Below are positions 48,701 to 59,339 of a stretch of 64,000 bases of DNA, in pieces; the stretch's first letter is position 1; the number at the start of each line of letters is the position of its first letter. The notes below the pieces were generated by a model. It had not been told where the DNA came from, made no database searches, and saw nothing but the letters and a program-made list of their open reading frames with translations. The stretch lies in NCBI RefSeq assembly GCF_910592395.1, contig NC_088325.1, positions 14,820,109 to 14,884,108 of the forward strand. Reading direction: 5' to 3'. The translations under genes were made by a program, and so were the position numbers. The stretch comes from Lineus longissimus. Its lineage: Eukaryota; Nemertea; Pilidiophora; Heteronemertea; Lineidae.

Positions 48701-49351
48701 AGCAATACCATGGAAAACACAAATGGTGCCATCTAGAAAGGTACCAGAGTTCACGGTGGGGATTCATGGGAATACAAGGGTCTCTGTTTCTTAGGCAATG
48801 AATTAACATGGTAGCGTATATAGAAGACCGTGATCATATAGTAATGACTGATAGAACTACTTGATAAGAAAAGTTGGATGCACTGCCAACGAGCACTTTA
48901 ATTCGCTGCGACCTGCGACAGACAAGTTATCAAGATTCCGTCCTAGCTCGCAGCAACTGAAATCGCTCGATAGCGCGGCCTTTTTGATGATGCATGAAGT
49001 ACGATTATTAGGCATTGGTGACTACAGCCTTGGTGAGAGAACAACCGACCTCTACCTGCTGGTTATCTAGTCATTTCATCTTTCGGAGGTTCAATCCTGT
49101 CGCCGCTCACACACTCCGGACGCAGTGGGTCGGCCTCGCTCTTGCCAATATTTCCTTAAGGGCGACCGACGACTGCCTCGGGGTCTAGTCACTTATAGCC
49201 AGTATCTGTCTCCGTTTTCGAGCTTGAAGTGATAGAATGACGACCTGTCAGTGATGGGCACTGTGCCGGTGTAATGTTTTTGAGTGTTTCTATTTTTGAG
49301 TGTTTCCCCTCATTGTTTGGGAACGCTAAAAGATAGATTGACAAGTTTTTC
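45748..49351. other. Intergenic DNA, no gene recognised
   Basis: Frames are short. The longest is about 103 codons at 48490-48801 and shows no domain. No inverted-repeat element or tRNA-like sequence was found here. Confidence 0.45.
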
Positions 49352-49443
49352 TGTGTATCCCCCCTATTGAAAAGTCATGGTCTCTCTAGCTGCCTATTGT
49401 TTGGAAACACTGACACATGGGAAACAACCACAGATGTTACACC
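49352..49443 (+). repeat. Dispersed repeat, copy 2
   Basis: This segment matches 45481-45570 over its whole length, with substitutions and small indels (TATTGAAAAGTCATGGTC, GCTGCCTATTGTTTGGAAAC, GGGAAACAACCACAGATG). A shorter related phrase (TTGTTTGGGAACGCTAAAAG) lies just upstream at about 49313, so the repeat may have been partly duplicated here. Confidence 0.6.
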
Positions 49444-49763
49444 GGTGAGCATAACTGCTGACATCTATCAGTTCATTAGACACTCGTGGGGGCTTGAAGC
49501 AACCACTCCACAGGTACCTATGGATTGTTGAAGTGTTAGTTTAGTTCAGTGTTAGTGTTTAGTACATCTATTTGACTCCTAGTCAGCCGAACCCGCGTTC
49601 TTCAGTCCTACTACATGTACCTAGGAGACAATTCTTGAACTAAAATCATTTCTTCAGAGATGAAATACTGTTACGTCCCCCTAGCGCAGTTGAAATGATT
49701 GTGACTATCTGGTTCAGGAGCAACTCTGTTTGCGACACTTTTTCTTTTTTAAGTACTTTGCAT

Positions 49764-50816
49764 TTAAGTCCAGAAGCAGCGAAACAACTTTTTGCATTCC
49801 GACCTGTAGAAGTCAAGCGAAGACACATAAATAAAAAAATTAGCGCTGAAATTTGTGTAAGAAAAGAGAAAGGCCAACTTAACCAACATGGTGAAGAAAT
49901 CGATGTACTCCTTGCTGGCGTCGCCCCAACCTATTTTCATCCGGATCGTCTGTATAATCCCGAGGACACAAAATGGCGTCATGGTTGCGATACATACACA
50001 CGAGATAAGGACGAGATTTCGCACTATTTTTCCTTCATTGGTTTTCGTCTTTGCGCCCCTGTCTTTTTGGAGTGATTTTTCTTCCCTGGATAAACCACAT
50101 ATCAGAATCGCGTTGAGGATACAGAGGGCCATGATAGGGAAGGACGTGTAAAACCCGGAATCGGTCAATGCATGAAATACTGTATGCGAAATCGTCTTCG
50201 GCATTGGGATGCATATTGCGCCGAATTTCTGAAAAACTGGTATGACTGAATAGCTCAGGATCAATGACGCGAGAATAATAAGGAAAAGGACCACGTTTCT
50301 CCGGGTTGAGGTCACCAGGGATGCTACTTTCAAGGGCAGCCATATTGCAATACATCTCTCAGCGCAGAATGCAACTAGAGTCCAGGTTGACATCAAGCCA
50401 GATGACGTGGCGATATACACACGAATCTTGCAATGGATGTCAGAAACTGCTTCCGCGATAACGATAGTCCCCCCGGAAAAAGCAGGAAGAGCCTGAACTA
50501 CCCAGTTGGCCGTTCCGATGCAAATATTAGTCAAATCGTACACGGCGATGGGCGTAAGATAGGTCGCTGTCACAGCGTCTTTTTTCCGGAGCCGAATGAA
50601 AACAATAATTGAAAGAAGATTACCGAAGATCCCCGAGGCAAGCACCACCATTGTGACGTAGATTCCGAAGATGCGGACGATATCGCGGAGTAATTCGAAT
50701 CGATTTTCATCCTCGAAAATAGGGGCTCTTGAAGTGAACTCCGCTACCTCCAAGATTGAGCCATTTTGGTTGCTGAAAGTCATCATCCTGTCCTGTCTGA
50801 TGGCAAGGTCCAACAT
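49764..50816 (-). CDS. Rhodopsin-family (class A) G protein-coupled receptor
   Basis: A single exon encodes 350 residues from the first ATG at 50816; two ATGs 10-11 codons later are alternative starts. The N-terminus has a glycosylation sequon (NGS, residue 18). Seven hydrophobic segments carry class A marks: GN in helix 1 (N66), D94 in helix 2, a disulphide pair C129 (start of helix 3) and C202 (second extracellular loop), ERC instead of DRY at 153-155, a basic third loop, P281 in helix 6, and NFFIY instead of NPxxY at 326-330. The NFxxY form and intronless structure are common in invertebrate peptide receptors such as the FMRFamide-receptor-like groups. It should signal through a G protein at the cell surface, probably for a peptide; the ligand cannot be inferred. 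The C-terminal tail after helix 8 is very short (SECKKLFRCFWT), with two cysteines that could be palmitoylated. Confidence 0.9.
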   Translation of the reverse strand: MLDLAIRQDRMMTFSNQNGSILEVAEFTSRAPIFEDENRFELLRDIVRIFGIYVTMVVLASGIFGNLLSIIVFIRLRKKDAVTATYLTPIAVYDLTNICIGTANWVVQALPAFSGGTIVIAEAVSDIHCKIRVYIATSSGLMSTWTLVAFCAERCIAIWLPLKVASLVTSTRRNVVLFLIILASLILSYSVIPVFQKFGAICIPMPKTISHTVFHALTDSGFYTSFPIMALCILNAILICGLSREEKSLQKDRGAKTKTNEGKIVRNLVLISCVCIATMTPFCVLGIIQTIRMKIGWGDASKEYIDFFTMLVKLAFLFSYTNFSANFFIYVSSLDFYRSECKKLFRCFWT

Positions 50817-50861
50817 CGATTTCAAGTATAAAACTCCAGATCTAGCGGGCAGTTGTACCAA

Positions 50862-52173
50862 ATAGGTTTTAATGCGAGATATACGTTAATGCTCCTGGTA
50901 CGAGTAAATACATGATCTCGATTTGACAGTAAAATTCAGCAGACTTCCCACTTTAGACTTCAACGAATTTGCAATGATAACGATGGTCTCTTGCTGGAGA
51001 GTATCGCTTATTGTGGAATGACAAGGCATAAAGTACATGTAGTTGATACACAGAGAAGAGTCCTGTGAGAGCTCTGAATCGGACGAAGCAGCCACCGCCT
51101 TGGTGAAAGTTGGTCATCTTTAAAACTAGCAGTCTAGCTTGTGTATTCGTAGGAAAAAACGTAGAGGAACTTTGACATCACCAACCAGCATGTTCGGCGT
51201 CCAGACGTCACGACACAAATGTTAAATGAGTAAAATATCAACAGCTTTTTCATCGTTTCGAGTGGTCGTTGACCTCGAGTCCACCATCATATACGTTGAA
51301 GGGGTTACGTTACCATCAATAGAATATATTGCGTTTTGCTTGGGTGTTTTTGTTTTTATTTGTTTTATTATTGAAGCCAGCATCAGAGATGGCGTCCGTT
51401 GACACGGTTCGAACAAAAGTTCATAGAATTCGCTCCCTACCTAGTTTGACGCGCTTCGTATGTCATGCACGGAGTCAGATTACTTCCTTTGTTTGATTAC
51501 CATCTGCAGACGATAATTCTTTTGCATTGAGATGCATTGAAGTTGCGCTGTGTTTTTAAAAGCTCAAAATCTCTCGATTCCTTCTGCTTTCCACTGCACT
51601 GATACATCAGAAACCATCATGACTGTGTACCAATAGGAAGAGAATAGAAAACATCAGTATACATGTACATCGCTCGTTTGCGTGGCGCTATTGGTTATAT
51701 ACATGCTTCCCGAAATTGGTGGCTTGCATTGGAACTAACTTTTTCCCCCTTGACCGTCATCAAAGGCATTCAAGTGTGTTGGTCAACCATGACTATCTCC
51801 TTTGTCGCTCCACCATAAGGCCTAGTTTCCCCTTATGACATCACTATTTCAGACACTCAGCGCCCCATTTCTGGAAAGGTGCATAAATACATTTAGTGCA
51901 CGAGCACTAACATGACTAACCCGTCTCCAAAACTAACCTATTTATAGGCCTTGTTTGCAATCAAATAGACTCCAAAGTACCACAGCAAAGGTTAAAATGA
52001 ATGAACTCTCAAAGTGAACTGATAAAACCGGGTGTCCTCATTGTATCACAATGATAATATTCACAACATAAACATTTTTGGTCGTAGATTTCGTCACAGT
52101 TTTGACAAACATAGCCTATATCTTACTAGGCATTTGACGGACTGAAACGGGGACTTCACTATCGTTGTCGAAA
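50862..52173. other. Intergenic region between divergent GPCR and desaturase genes
   Basis: About 1.3 kb separate the start of the minus-strand GPCR from the start of the plus-strand desaturase, so both promoters should lie here. A TATA-like CTATTTATAGG occurs near 51948-51958, over 200 bp upstream of the desaturase ATG. No other element is convincing. Confidence 0.4.
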
Positions 52174-54624
52174 ATGGCGGGAAAAGATGGCGGGAAACAA
52201 TGGTATCAGCAGACAATCAAGATATTCGCAGCTTCTCTATTGACGTTTTTCGTTGGTATTACAGTACGAGGTAAGTCGAGTTCTGTTGAATACGTAGGGC
52301 TCTTTTCAAAGATATTTTAATCCCGGAATTCATTGGCTTTTGATATCCCAACGCGATAGCACATGCGCGCATTGTACTTTCGATGCTGCACAGACACCTC
52401 ATGTACACCTATCAGTAGGCCTATAAAGAGACGAAAGTTCGATCTGTCCTTATTACTTCTATCAGCCACCAGGCAATGAATAAACCAGTCTGCTGTGACT
52501 ACCGACTGTCTTTCCGTCTAGTGCAAGGCGTAACCTAACGCTTGGCATCTATTTCAGGAGACTGGGTACTGATTTTCTTCAACCTTTGGAGATACCATCA
52601 CAATGGAACGGCCACATCGCCCAATCCGACACCAGGTGTCTCTCTTGCAAGCATCTACCTCAAAGACCTCCATTTCTACCTCATCCCGTCCGTTATCGTG
52701 TCCTACGTCACCTACTTCGGGATGGCTGGCTACTTTCATCGGTATTTCTACATCAATAGGAAAGACAAGGTAAGACGTGTTTTTCGTTTAATGCAGGAAA
52801 TAATATGGTCTGGTTGGATGCATGCGTTTTGAAGTGACTTACAACTGTCTTTAAAAAAAATACATGACTGGAGGCAGCGTTCCCATGCCAAGGATCGATA
52901 CAAACCAATAAGTCAGTGGGCTTTAAACTTTGATGTCCAGATACATTTCCATAAACTTTATTGTGGTTTTGACCCATTCTCTCAAAATGGAAGAGAAAGC
53001 ACTTAATGACAACCTTCTTGCTCCAGTGAGCATCTTCAATATACTGTCCATTAGTACAATTCACTCTGCAAACACGCACTTTTCATCATTCTGCAACGAG
53101 TGCTCCTCTCCTGTTCAAAGATTCGGCTCTCTCTACAGGCACACGAATGGAAATGCCAGGCGGAGAAGTTCCTGACCCCAGAAAATGAGCGACATGCATT
53201 GATGGTTGGCTCCATGAATATGACAATCGGTGCCTTATATTCAGGAACTGCTGCTTGTGTAATCATGAATGGTGGTGAGTTATTTGCCATGTCTTTCATT
53301 CCTGGGATAGACTTTAAACCACACGATGAACAGATCTGTCGTTCTCATCAGTCGTTCACGAAATCCTTCTCTTCAACTGTTTAGCACAGAGTTCCTCTTC
53401 TCACCCTTCGCTTTTGGTTGTTGATATCTCCATTCATCTATTCGGAGCGGTAATTCTTCTCGAAAAAGCAGCTTCTCTCAATAGCAATGGTTAAAAGATA
53501 TGTCTAGAAGTTACTCGGAAGTCTGAAACCGCCATTGCTTTATTGGAGGCTAGTAACACTTCTGATGGTCGTCTTTTATCTCTGCATATGCCACAAGCTC
53601 AACATCCCTCATCGAAGAATTAATTTATCAACTATTTGATCATTTGACTGTTTGACCTGATGTTGTTGCCTTGGTGTTACCAGAAATGACTGTTGTTATT
53701 TTCATCCATACCAGCCCCGTCGAAGTTATACTACTCCATCTCAGACTACGGGATAATCTACGCCATCTTATCCGCAATCGTTGTCTTCCTGCTAATAGAA
53801 GGCGCTGGATACTACGCACACAAGATGTACCACATCCCATGCTTGTACAGGGCGATTCACAAATGGCATCATCGATACCAGCAGCCGATGGTCTGGGTCT
53901 CGGGCGCGATGCATCCTATTGAATTTCTCACCTACCAGACGATATTTGTGTCTCCAGTATTCTTCCTCCCGCTGCATCCGTTTGTCTTCTTGAGTGTTAT
54001 ATTGTACCACTATTACTACGGGGTCGTGGACCATTCAGGAATCAAGATGGCTGCCATCTGGCCATGGCAAATACATTCAATGTACCATGACAACCATCAC
54101 AGGTTAGAGACTTTTATATAGCTTTTCATCATCATCATTACATCGAAATATGTTTTGGAAATACATGTATCATTAAAAGTGTGTAATACAAACGGCTTTT
54201 ATAGCTGATCATTGATGTTGTGGGCCGACGCAGTGGAATAGGCATTGAAGTGACTTTGTTAGCATGTCTATGTGTCCTTACAACTTAAATTGAGGGGACC
54301 TCACAACGGAGAAGCGGAGTTAGATGTGTCCTTCGGAAATCGCTAGACTTCTGATGAAGTACTCACCATCAATACACACATAGTTGCACCGCAGCAAGAG
54401 TGCATACAGCTGACGTGCTGTTTGATATTACACGACTCCCTTTCGTAGTTATTGTAGCTGGTATAAATTATTTCAGTGTTTTCCTTTCTAGGTTTTACCA
54501 CTGTAATTTCGGCTTCAACATTAAGTTCTTTGATTGGCTGCACGGTACCATGCACAGGGACGATCGCCTCTACAGTGAGGCGATATTCGGCGGAAAGGGG
54601 GCGCCACTTGTCAAAGAAGGCTGA
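52174..54624 (+). CDS. Sterol desaturase/fatty acid hydroxylase, SC5D-like, paralogue A
   Basis: Five exons (52174-52270, 52558-52769, 53139-53274, 53715-54102, 54492-54624; phases 1,0,1,2) encode 321 residues. The three histidine boxes of the ERG3/SC5D/fatty acid hydroxylase superfamily are intact: HKMYH (184-188), HKWHH (197-201) and HDNHH (273-277), with the supporting HPIEF and GVVDHSG motifs between them. These ligate a diiron centre. At least five hydrophobic segments suggest a multipass ER protein that would receive electrons via cytochrome b5. The closest type I recognise is lathosterol oxidase-like; the true substrate could be another sterol or lipid. The start is the ATG in AAAATGG, followed by a hydrophobic anchor. 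It converges with its paralogue at 57853-55804 and shares all intron positions. All splice donors are GT. It appears complete and functional. Confidence 0.93.
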
Positions 54625-55157
54625 TTGGTTAAGTCATGTACTGTGGAATGATGACAGAATCAAGAATACATTATACTTCCGTCGTATTGAGGTTGATGGC
54701 TTCACTGCGTGATACAGCATCTTCTCCAAGGAATTAAGCTTGGACAGAGTCGAGCATGAACAGGCCTGGGGGCACCAGTGATATGGCCAAGGCCAGTGTA
54801 GCGTTTTTAGTTGTTGAACATGTTTCAGTGAGCAACAAACAGCTGGAGATACCATGACTTTTTGTAACGTAGAGAGAAAAAGAGATCACAGCGCTAGGCC
54901 CACATTTAAATGGTCTAGATGTTGTATGAAAAGGTTCATATCCACTGTGGCCAATAGGGTACTGTGCCGTTAACAATAGGGACAGCTAGTGCACATACCT
55001 ACATGTACGTGGCCTGGGTAATTTCCTGGTCGATAACAAAGAAGATGGCCAATGGACTCTTCTTTCCTGTAGTATAACAACTACCCCATTGACCACAGTG
55101 ATAACACGACAGATGTGAAGTGGCATCTACAAGTCATTTGTAAGAAAGGAAAACGCA

Positions 55158-55163
55158 AATAAA
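55158..55163 (+). terminator. Poly(A) signal of desaturase paralogue A
   Basis: AATAAA lies 534 bp after the stop codon at 54624; no earlier canonical AATAAA was seen. Cleavage 10-30 bases downstream would fall at about 55173-55193, next to the opposing signal of paralogue B. Confidence 0.6.
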
Positions 55164-55199
55164 GAACTGCCAAACTATTTATCAATTTTCAATTTTCGT

Positions 55200-55205
55200 T
55201 TTATT
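55200..55205 (-). terminator. Poly(A) signal of desaturase paralogue B
   Basis: TTTATT on the plus strand is AATAAA on the minus strand, about 600 bp after the paralogue B stop codon. Cleavage 10-30 bases further would fall at about 55170-55190, overlapping the predicted end of paralogue A. Confidence 0.55.
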
Positions 55206-55803
55206 GGTTCTTTTATCTACAGCTTGTGGATATCCAAAGGATGTCCAAGCAACCCCGTCATCACACTTTCATCGCCAACGTAAAGTGCTTCGTTGTAGAG
55301 TTATACTCCACGGTCTCAGGGCATTGCAAAGACAAGAACAAATGATACGATAAACAGGAAAATCTCTGAGCACTTCTTTCCTTGAGGAACGAATATGTCA
55401 GAATAGAAACAAGTGGGCGAAGCATCTACATGCACACACAACAGATTAAAACCGTTATGTCACAAAAAGTCGCACCTACTTAAAGCCCCTTAAAATCCCT
55501 GTGGTTAGTTTCAATAGAGTTCTTCACAATTCATTCAATCGCAGAACAAAATGTTCAACAATCAACTCGCTCTGCGTCTGTTTCTGGCAGAGGCACTCAA
55601 AAACACTTTCACGAATTACTGACAATACGTCCATAATAGCTTGTGTTTAACACATAATTTGATTTGAGAAGGCCCTGTCCATTTTATGGTAACAGGCAAC
55701 ATTTGCTGTTAATTAAATTCACAATTCATATCCTTCGAGACATCATCAAAGGCTAGTCCACGTTGGTCGCGTGAGCACCTTTCCCGCCGAATGATATGTC
55801 ATG

Positions 55804-57853
55804 CTAGTCCACCTTGGTCATTGGAGTACCTTTCCCACCGAAGATGTCCTCCCCATAGCGCCTGTCGCTCCTTTCCAACGTGCCGTGATACCAATCGAAT
55901 ATCTTCGTGTTGAAGCCGAAGTTGACGTGGAACAATCTGGAAGAACAGTTTCAAAGAATTTACGTATACTTGAAGAAAATTATGAAGCGGATAGGATCAT
56001 CCGAAAGTGCTCATCGAGAGCTTTCCGTGGAAATCTCAATCTGTGACCCTGCTTTCTGAAACAGTTGCGGCGAAGTGGTACGAAACCAGGGTCGTTGGGT
56101 TTTGACAATAGGTACATATTTGTGCTCATGGCATGGTGATAAAATATTAAAATGTCTTGACCAAATTTGGCAATGGGTTCACTGTTGTACCTACTGTACA
56201 CGCCCATATGGCCGGCTAGATTTGAAGTACAAGTTTTATTCTTCTTCCCTTTGAGATTTGGGCTGAGCAGTTTAGCAAGGTTACCCCTGTGAGATCGGTG
56301 CAAGATCAACGTCATACTCACTTATGGTGGTTGTCATGGAATGTGGACGCCGGTTGCCATGGCCAGAAGGCATCCATCTTGATTCCAGAATGATCCACTA
56401 TCCCATAATAGTAATTATACAAAACAATCCCGAGGAAGATAAACACGTGGACGGGTATGATGAAAATAGGGATCGCCAAAATAAACTGGAACGTCATGAA
56501 TTCGATTGGATGCATGGCAACGGCGGTGTAGACGATTGGCTGTTGGTAGCGATGATGCCATTTGTGGATATTCTTATAGATGATTGGCCAATGGCAGGCC
56601 TTGTGAGTGTAATAGGCGATACCGTCTGTCATGAGGAAGAAGGCTGCTGTTGAACAGAGGAGATACGGGAGGCCGTAGTCGCTAATGGAGTAGTACAACA
56701 TGGTCGGACCTACAATGAGTGAAATGAAATATACAGCGGCAGGCCACACCATCCTTTGGAAGAACAATCAGACCGAAGAAAGTACATAATTTGCAGCGGC
56801 TGTCTAGCTAACCGCCTCCACACTTGATAAACCAAACCGTCTACAGAGCTGATCACAGAACGTCTACGTCATGTTTGAGGAACAGTGTGCACAGTTGAAT
56901 ATCGTGAAAGGATTTTCAATAATAGACAAGTGGACATCCAATTCAAAAATACTGTACATCTTACCTCCGTTGACAATATAGCAGGCGAGCGTGCCAGAGT
57001 AGATTGCGCCGATCGTCATGTTGACACCTCCACTGATGAAGGCATGCCTCTCGTTTGCTGCAGTGAGAAACTTATCTGGTTGGCATTTCCACTCTTGCGG
57101 CTGAAGAGGAAGATTGAGAATATCAACCAAAGGATATATAAAGTTAGACTCCAAACGCAGAGGTGGGCGATATGGCGAAATATTATTGGTGTAATGAAGA
57201 AATGGAGGTGAATAAACTTGCCCTATCGCGTCGCTTTGTGTAAAAGTGGTGATGGAAATATCCCGCCATTCCAAAGAAAGTAAGATAAGACATGGAGATG
57301 GACACCACCAACATAAGGAAGATATTTTTGAGGTAGTAATTCTCCAGGCTGAATCCAGGGCTGATTGCGACATCGGGAGGCGAGGTGGCGTTGTTGTTGT
57401 CGTTTGGATAGTTGCCCTCCTGGTAGTGCTTCCAGACCCCTGTCAGGAAGAGCAGCCAATCACCTGAACAAGAAGACGTCAAATAAAAATGGTCAGGCAA
57501 TGTTTTCATTTCGGTGGTGCTGTCCAGATCAATAATGCTGGATTCTGCAATACTGCAACCTCGGCACGGTTATTAGTAATGAATCAGTCAGGAGTCTCTG
57601 TTGTGGGGTTGGTTCCGGCCAGAAATGCAAATGTATAGGTCTCTATCGGAAAATGGGTGGATTCCTTTGTGTTACAGTAGGCTAGCTTGGGTTAATGGAC
57701 TACAGTGAACATTAGAATTTATCAACATGCGGCAGTATAGTAAATATAAACGTCACTCTTACCTCTTACAGATATCCCCAAAAGAAACGTCAGCAGTGAT
57801 GCTGCACAGATTCCCAGCTTCTCCTGAAGAGGCGTCCCTCCGATCGCCACCAT
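55804..57853 (-). CDS. Sterol desaturase/fatty acid hydroxylase, SC5D-like, paralogue B
   Basis: Five exons read leftwards (57853-57763, 57463-57222, 57100-56965, 56709-56322, 55936-55804; phases 1,0,1,2) encode 329 residues. The diiron histidine boxes are HKACH (192-196), HKWHH (205-209) and HDNHH (281-285), with HPIEF and GIVDHSG between. Exons 3-5 have exactly the lengths of paralogue A (136, 388, 133 nt). Exon 2 is 30 nt longer because of a hydrophilic, asparagine-rich loop (NDNNNATSPP) with an N-glycosylation sequon. The first residues (MVAIGGTPLQ) differ from A, so the N-terminus is free to vary. Intron 2 is only 121 nt and starts with GC. Membrane topology, ER location and cytochrome b5-linked chemistry are inferred from the family. 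It is complete; functional divergence from A is possible but unproven. Confidence 0.92.
57101..57221 (-). other. GC-AG intron in desaturase paralogue B
   Basis: The exon ends GATAGG and the intron begins GCAAGT; the acceptor is CTCTTCAG. The position matches the GT-AG intron 2 of paralogue A (GACAAG then GTAAGA), so the T-to-C change at donor position 2 happened in this copy or its ancestor. Elsewhere the rest of the donor is a strong consensus, as expected for functional GC donors. Confidence 0.82.
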
Positions 57854-58501
57854 CTTGGAACACTGCGTCAGAGAGAGAGAAGCTATGTAGAATGCTTGTC
57901 ACAGTATTGATGCGTTAGTTACGCGTACGTCCGTGCTGTGCGATTTCGTTCTGGGTTGAAGCGTCGTATCGGTTAGGAAAATATCGGATGAAGTCAGCTT
58001 TGTCAGATAGCTGAGGTAAACAGGGAATGAGTTTGATAATCCGTCCAGCTCTGTCAATACTTTATAATAAGGCTTGATTTACCAAGCGTTTCCTTATTGG
58101 AAATGCTTATTATCGTCTGCCGCGCAGAGGTAATGGGATGCGTCATCCGAGTAGCGAGTTCAGAGTTCAACTACAGTTGCTGATACACAGTGCTGACCGT
58201 GAACGGCGGTCGAGTGGTGTACTCGCGTATCGATTTATCACAGTTTTTGGTGCAGCTGAACTTAAACACTTATAAGCCCCCATGTAAACATTTCGCAAAA
58301 TATTAAGGGCCAATACATGCACATGTTGGATAATGCCCCTTGCGTAATACTTCTAGTATTACTTGTAGGTAATCTTAGCCTTTGGGGACATTGAATTAGA
58401 TCAACTATAAATAATCAAGTATAGCCTTGTGTCACTCCAACCCAGCCCAATTTGCTATCCTGGGACTAATCAAACCTTTTTCACTGGCGGCGAAAGTGAC
58501 C

Positions 58502-58521
58502 GGGGGGGGGGGGGGGGGGGG
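58502..58521 (+). repeat. G20 homopolymer
   Basis: Twenty consecutive guanines follow GTGACC. The tract could form a G-quadruplex, and its true length may be misread by sequencing. Confidence 0.9.
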
Positions 58522-58818
58522 AGCGGTAATAGATAATTGGTACACCAATATCTAAACCTTGATTTGTACGGACGAACGGAGGTGATGCATCTGAGAGTTC
58601 AGGACAGTCGTACTTAAAGGTGACATTCGGGGACATTCTTATCATCAGTAAGACGTTAAGTACAACAGCACTGTTTTGTAAATAGCTTTAGTTCTGATTA
58701 TGTATGCATATACATGTATATATGTCAGAAATTATGTAAGACAAAATCCATCGGCATGCTATTGATGCCAATGGGCAGTTTCGTTGTTCTGACAAATTGT
58801 TTCCAGAGGATCTGAGGC

Positions 58819-58832
58819 GGGGGGGGGGGGGG
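58819..58832 (+). repeat. G14 homopolymer
   Basis: Fourteen consecutive guanines lie about 300 bp after the G20 tract. The flanks (TCTGAGGC and CTCCACTT) differ from those of the first, so the two do not look like a duplication. Confidence 0.9.
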
Positions 58833-59218
58833 CTCCACTTGGGCAAGGGCGAGGAGCAGTAATACCAATCTCGTAATGAGAAGATTGCACTCAATTTGCC
58901 TCGTAAACCGGAAGATACTGAATGTACTCTGGTACACGGTGCAGGTATCGCTCAGAAACCGTTGTGACAGCGGATATAGCCCCCCTGGAGTCATAGTCCG
59001 GTAGCATTGTATTTGATCAATTAAGCAGCATGATCTATTGTACCGCTAACCCTAACCAAAACATTTAGCAATGCGGGCTATTGTTACACGGACTATCAGC
59101 CCTAGGACTACTATCCCTTGCACACCGTCACTAATGGCGAGGCTAGGAGTTTACAGTAACACTAATACCTGGTAGGTCACATTGTTGCACCAGGTCATCA
59201 TTAAGGATCTGATCGGGG

Positions 59219-59339
59219 CATTGGAATCTGAGCAGAGATGCTAGCACCTGAACAGGGATGTTGCCATCTGAGAGAAGTTGCCAGCACCTGGGCAGGGATG
59301 TTGTCATCGGAGCAAAAACGCTGGCATCTTACCAGGGGT
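59219..59339 (+). repeat. Minisatellite, about six 20-bp units
   Basis: Successive units follow the pattern ATGTTGCCATCTGAGCAGGG with changes: ATGCTAGCACCTGAACAGGG, ATGTTGCCATCTGAGAGA, GTTGCCAGCACCTGGGCAGGG, ATGTTGTCATCGGAGCAAAA and ACGCTGGCATCTTACCAGGGG. Alternate units share 'GCACCTG', suggesting a 40-bp higher-order unit. No long frame runs through it. Confidence 0.7.

Larger units (their letters stand above)
54625..55803. other. Shared 3' region of the convergent desaturase pair
   Basis: This 1.2-kb stretch holds the 3' UTRs of both paralogues. A plus-strand AATAAA (55158) and a minus-strand AATAAA (55200) are the only canonical signals I see in the expected places. No further gene or repeat element is visible. 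Confidence 0.6.

Noticed and set aside
50035-50355. 106-codon frame inside the GPCR in another phase
   Set aside because: It is a shadow of the GPCR coding sequence.
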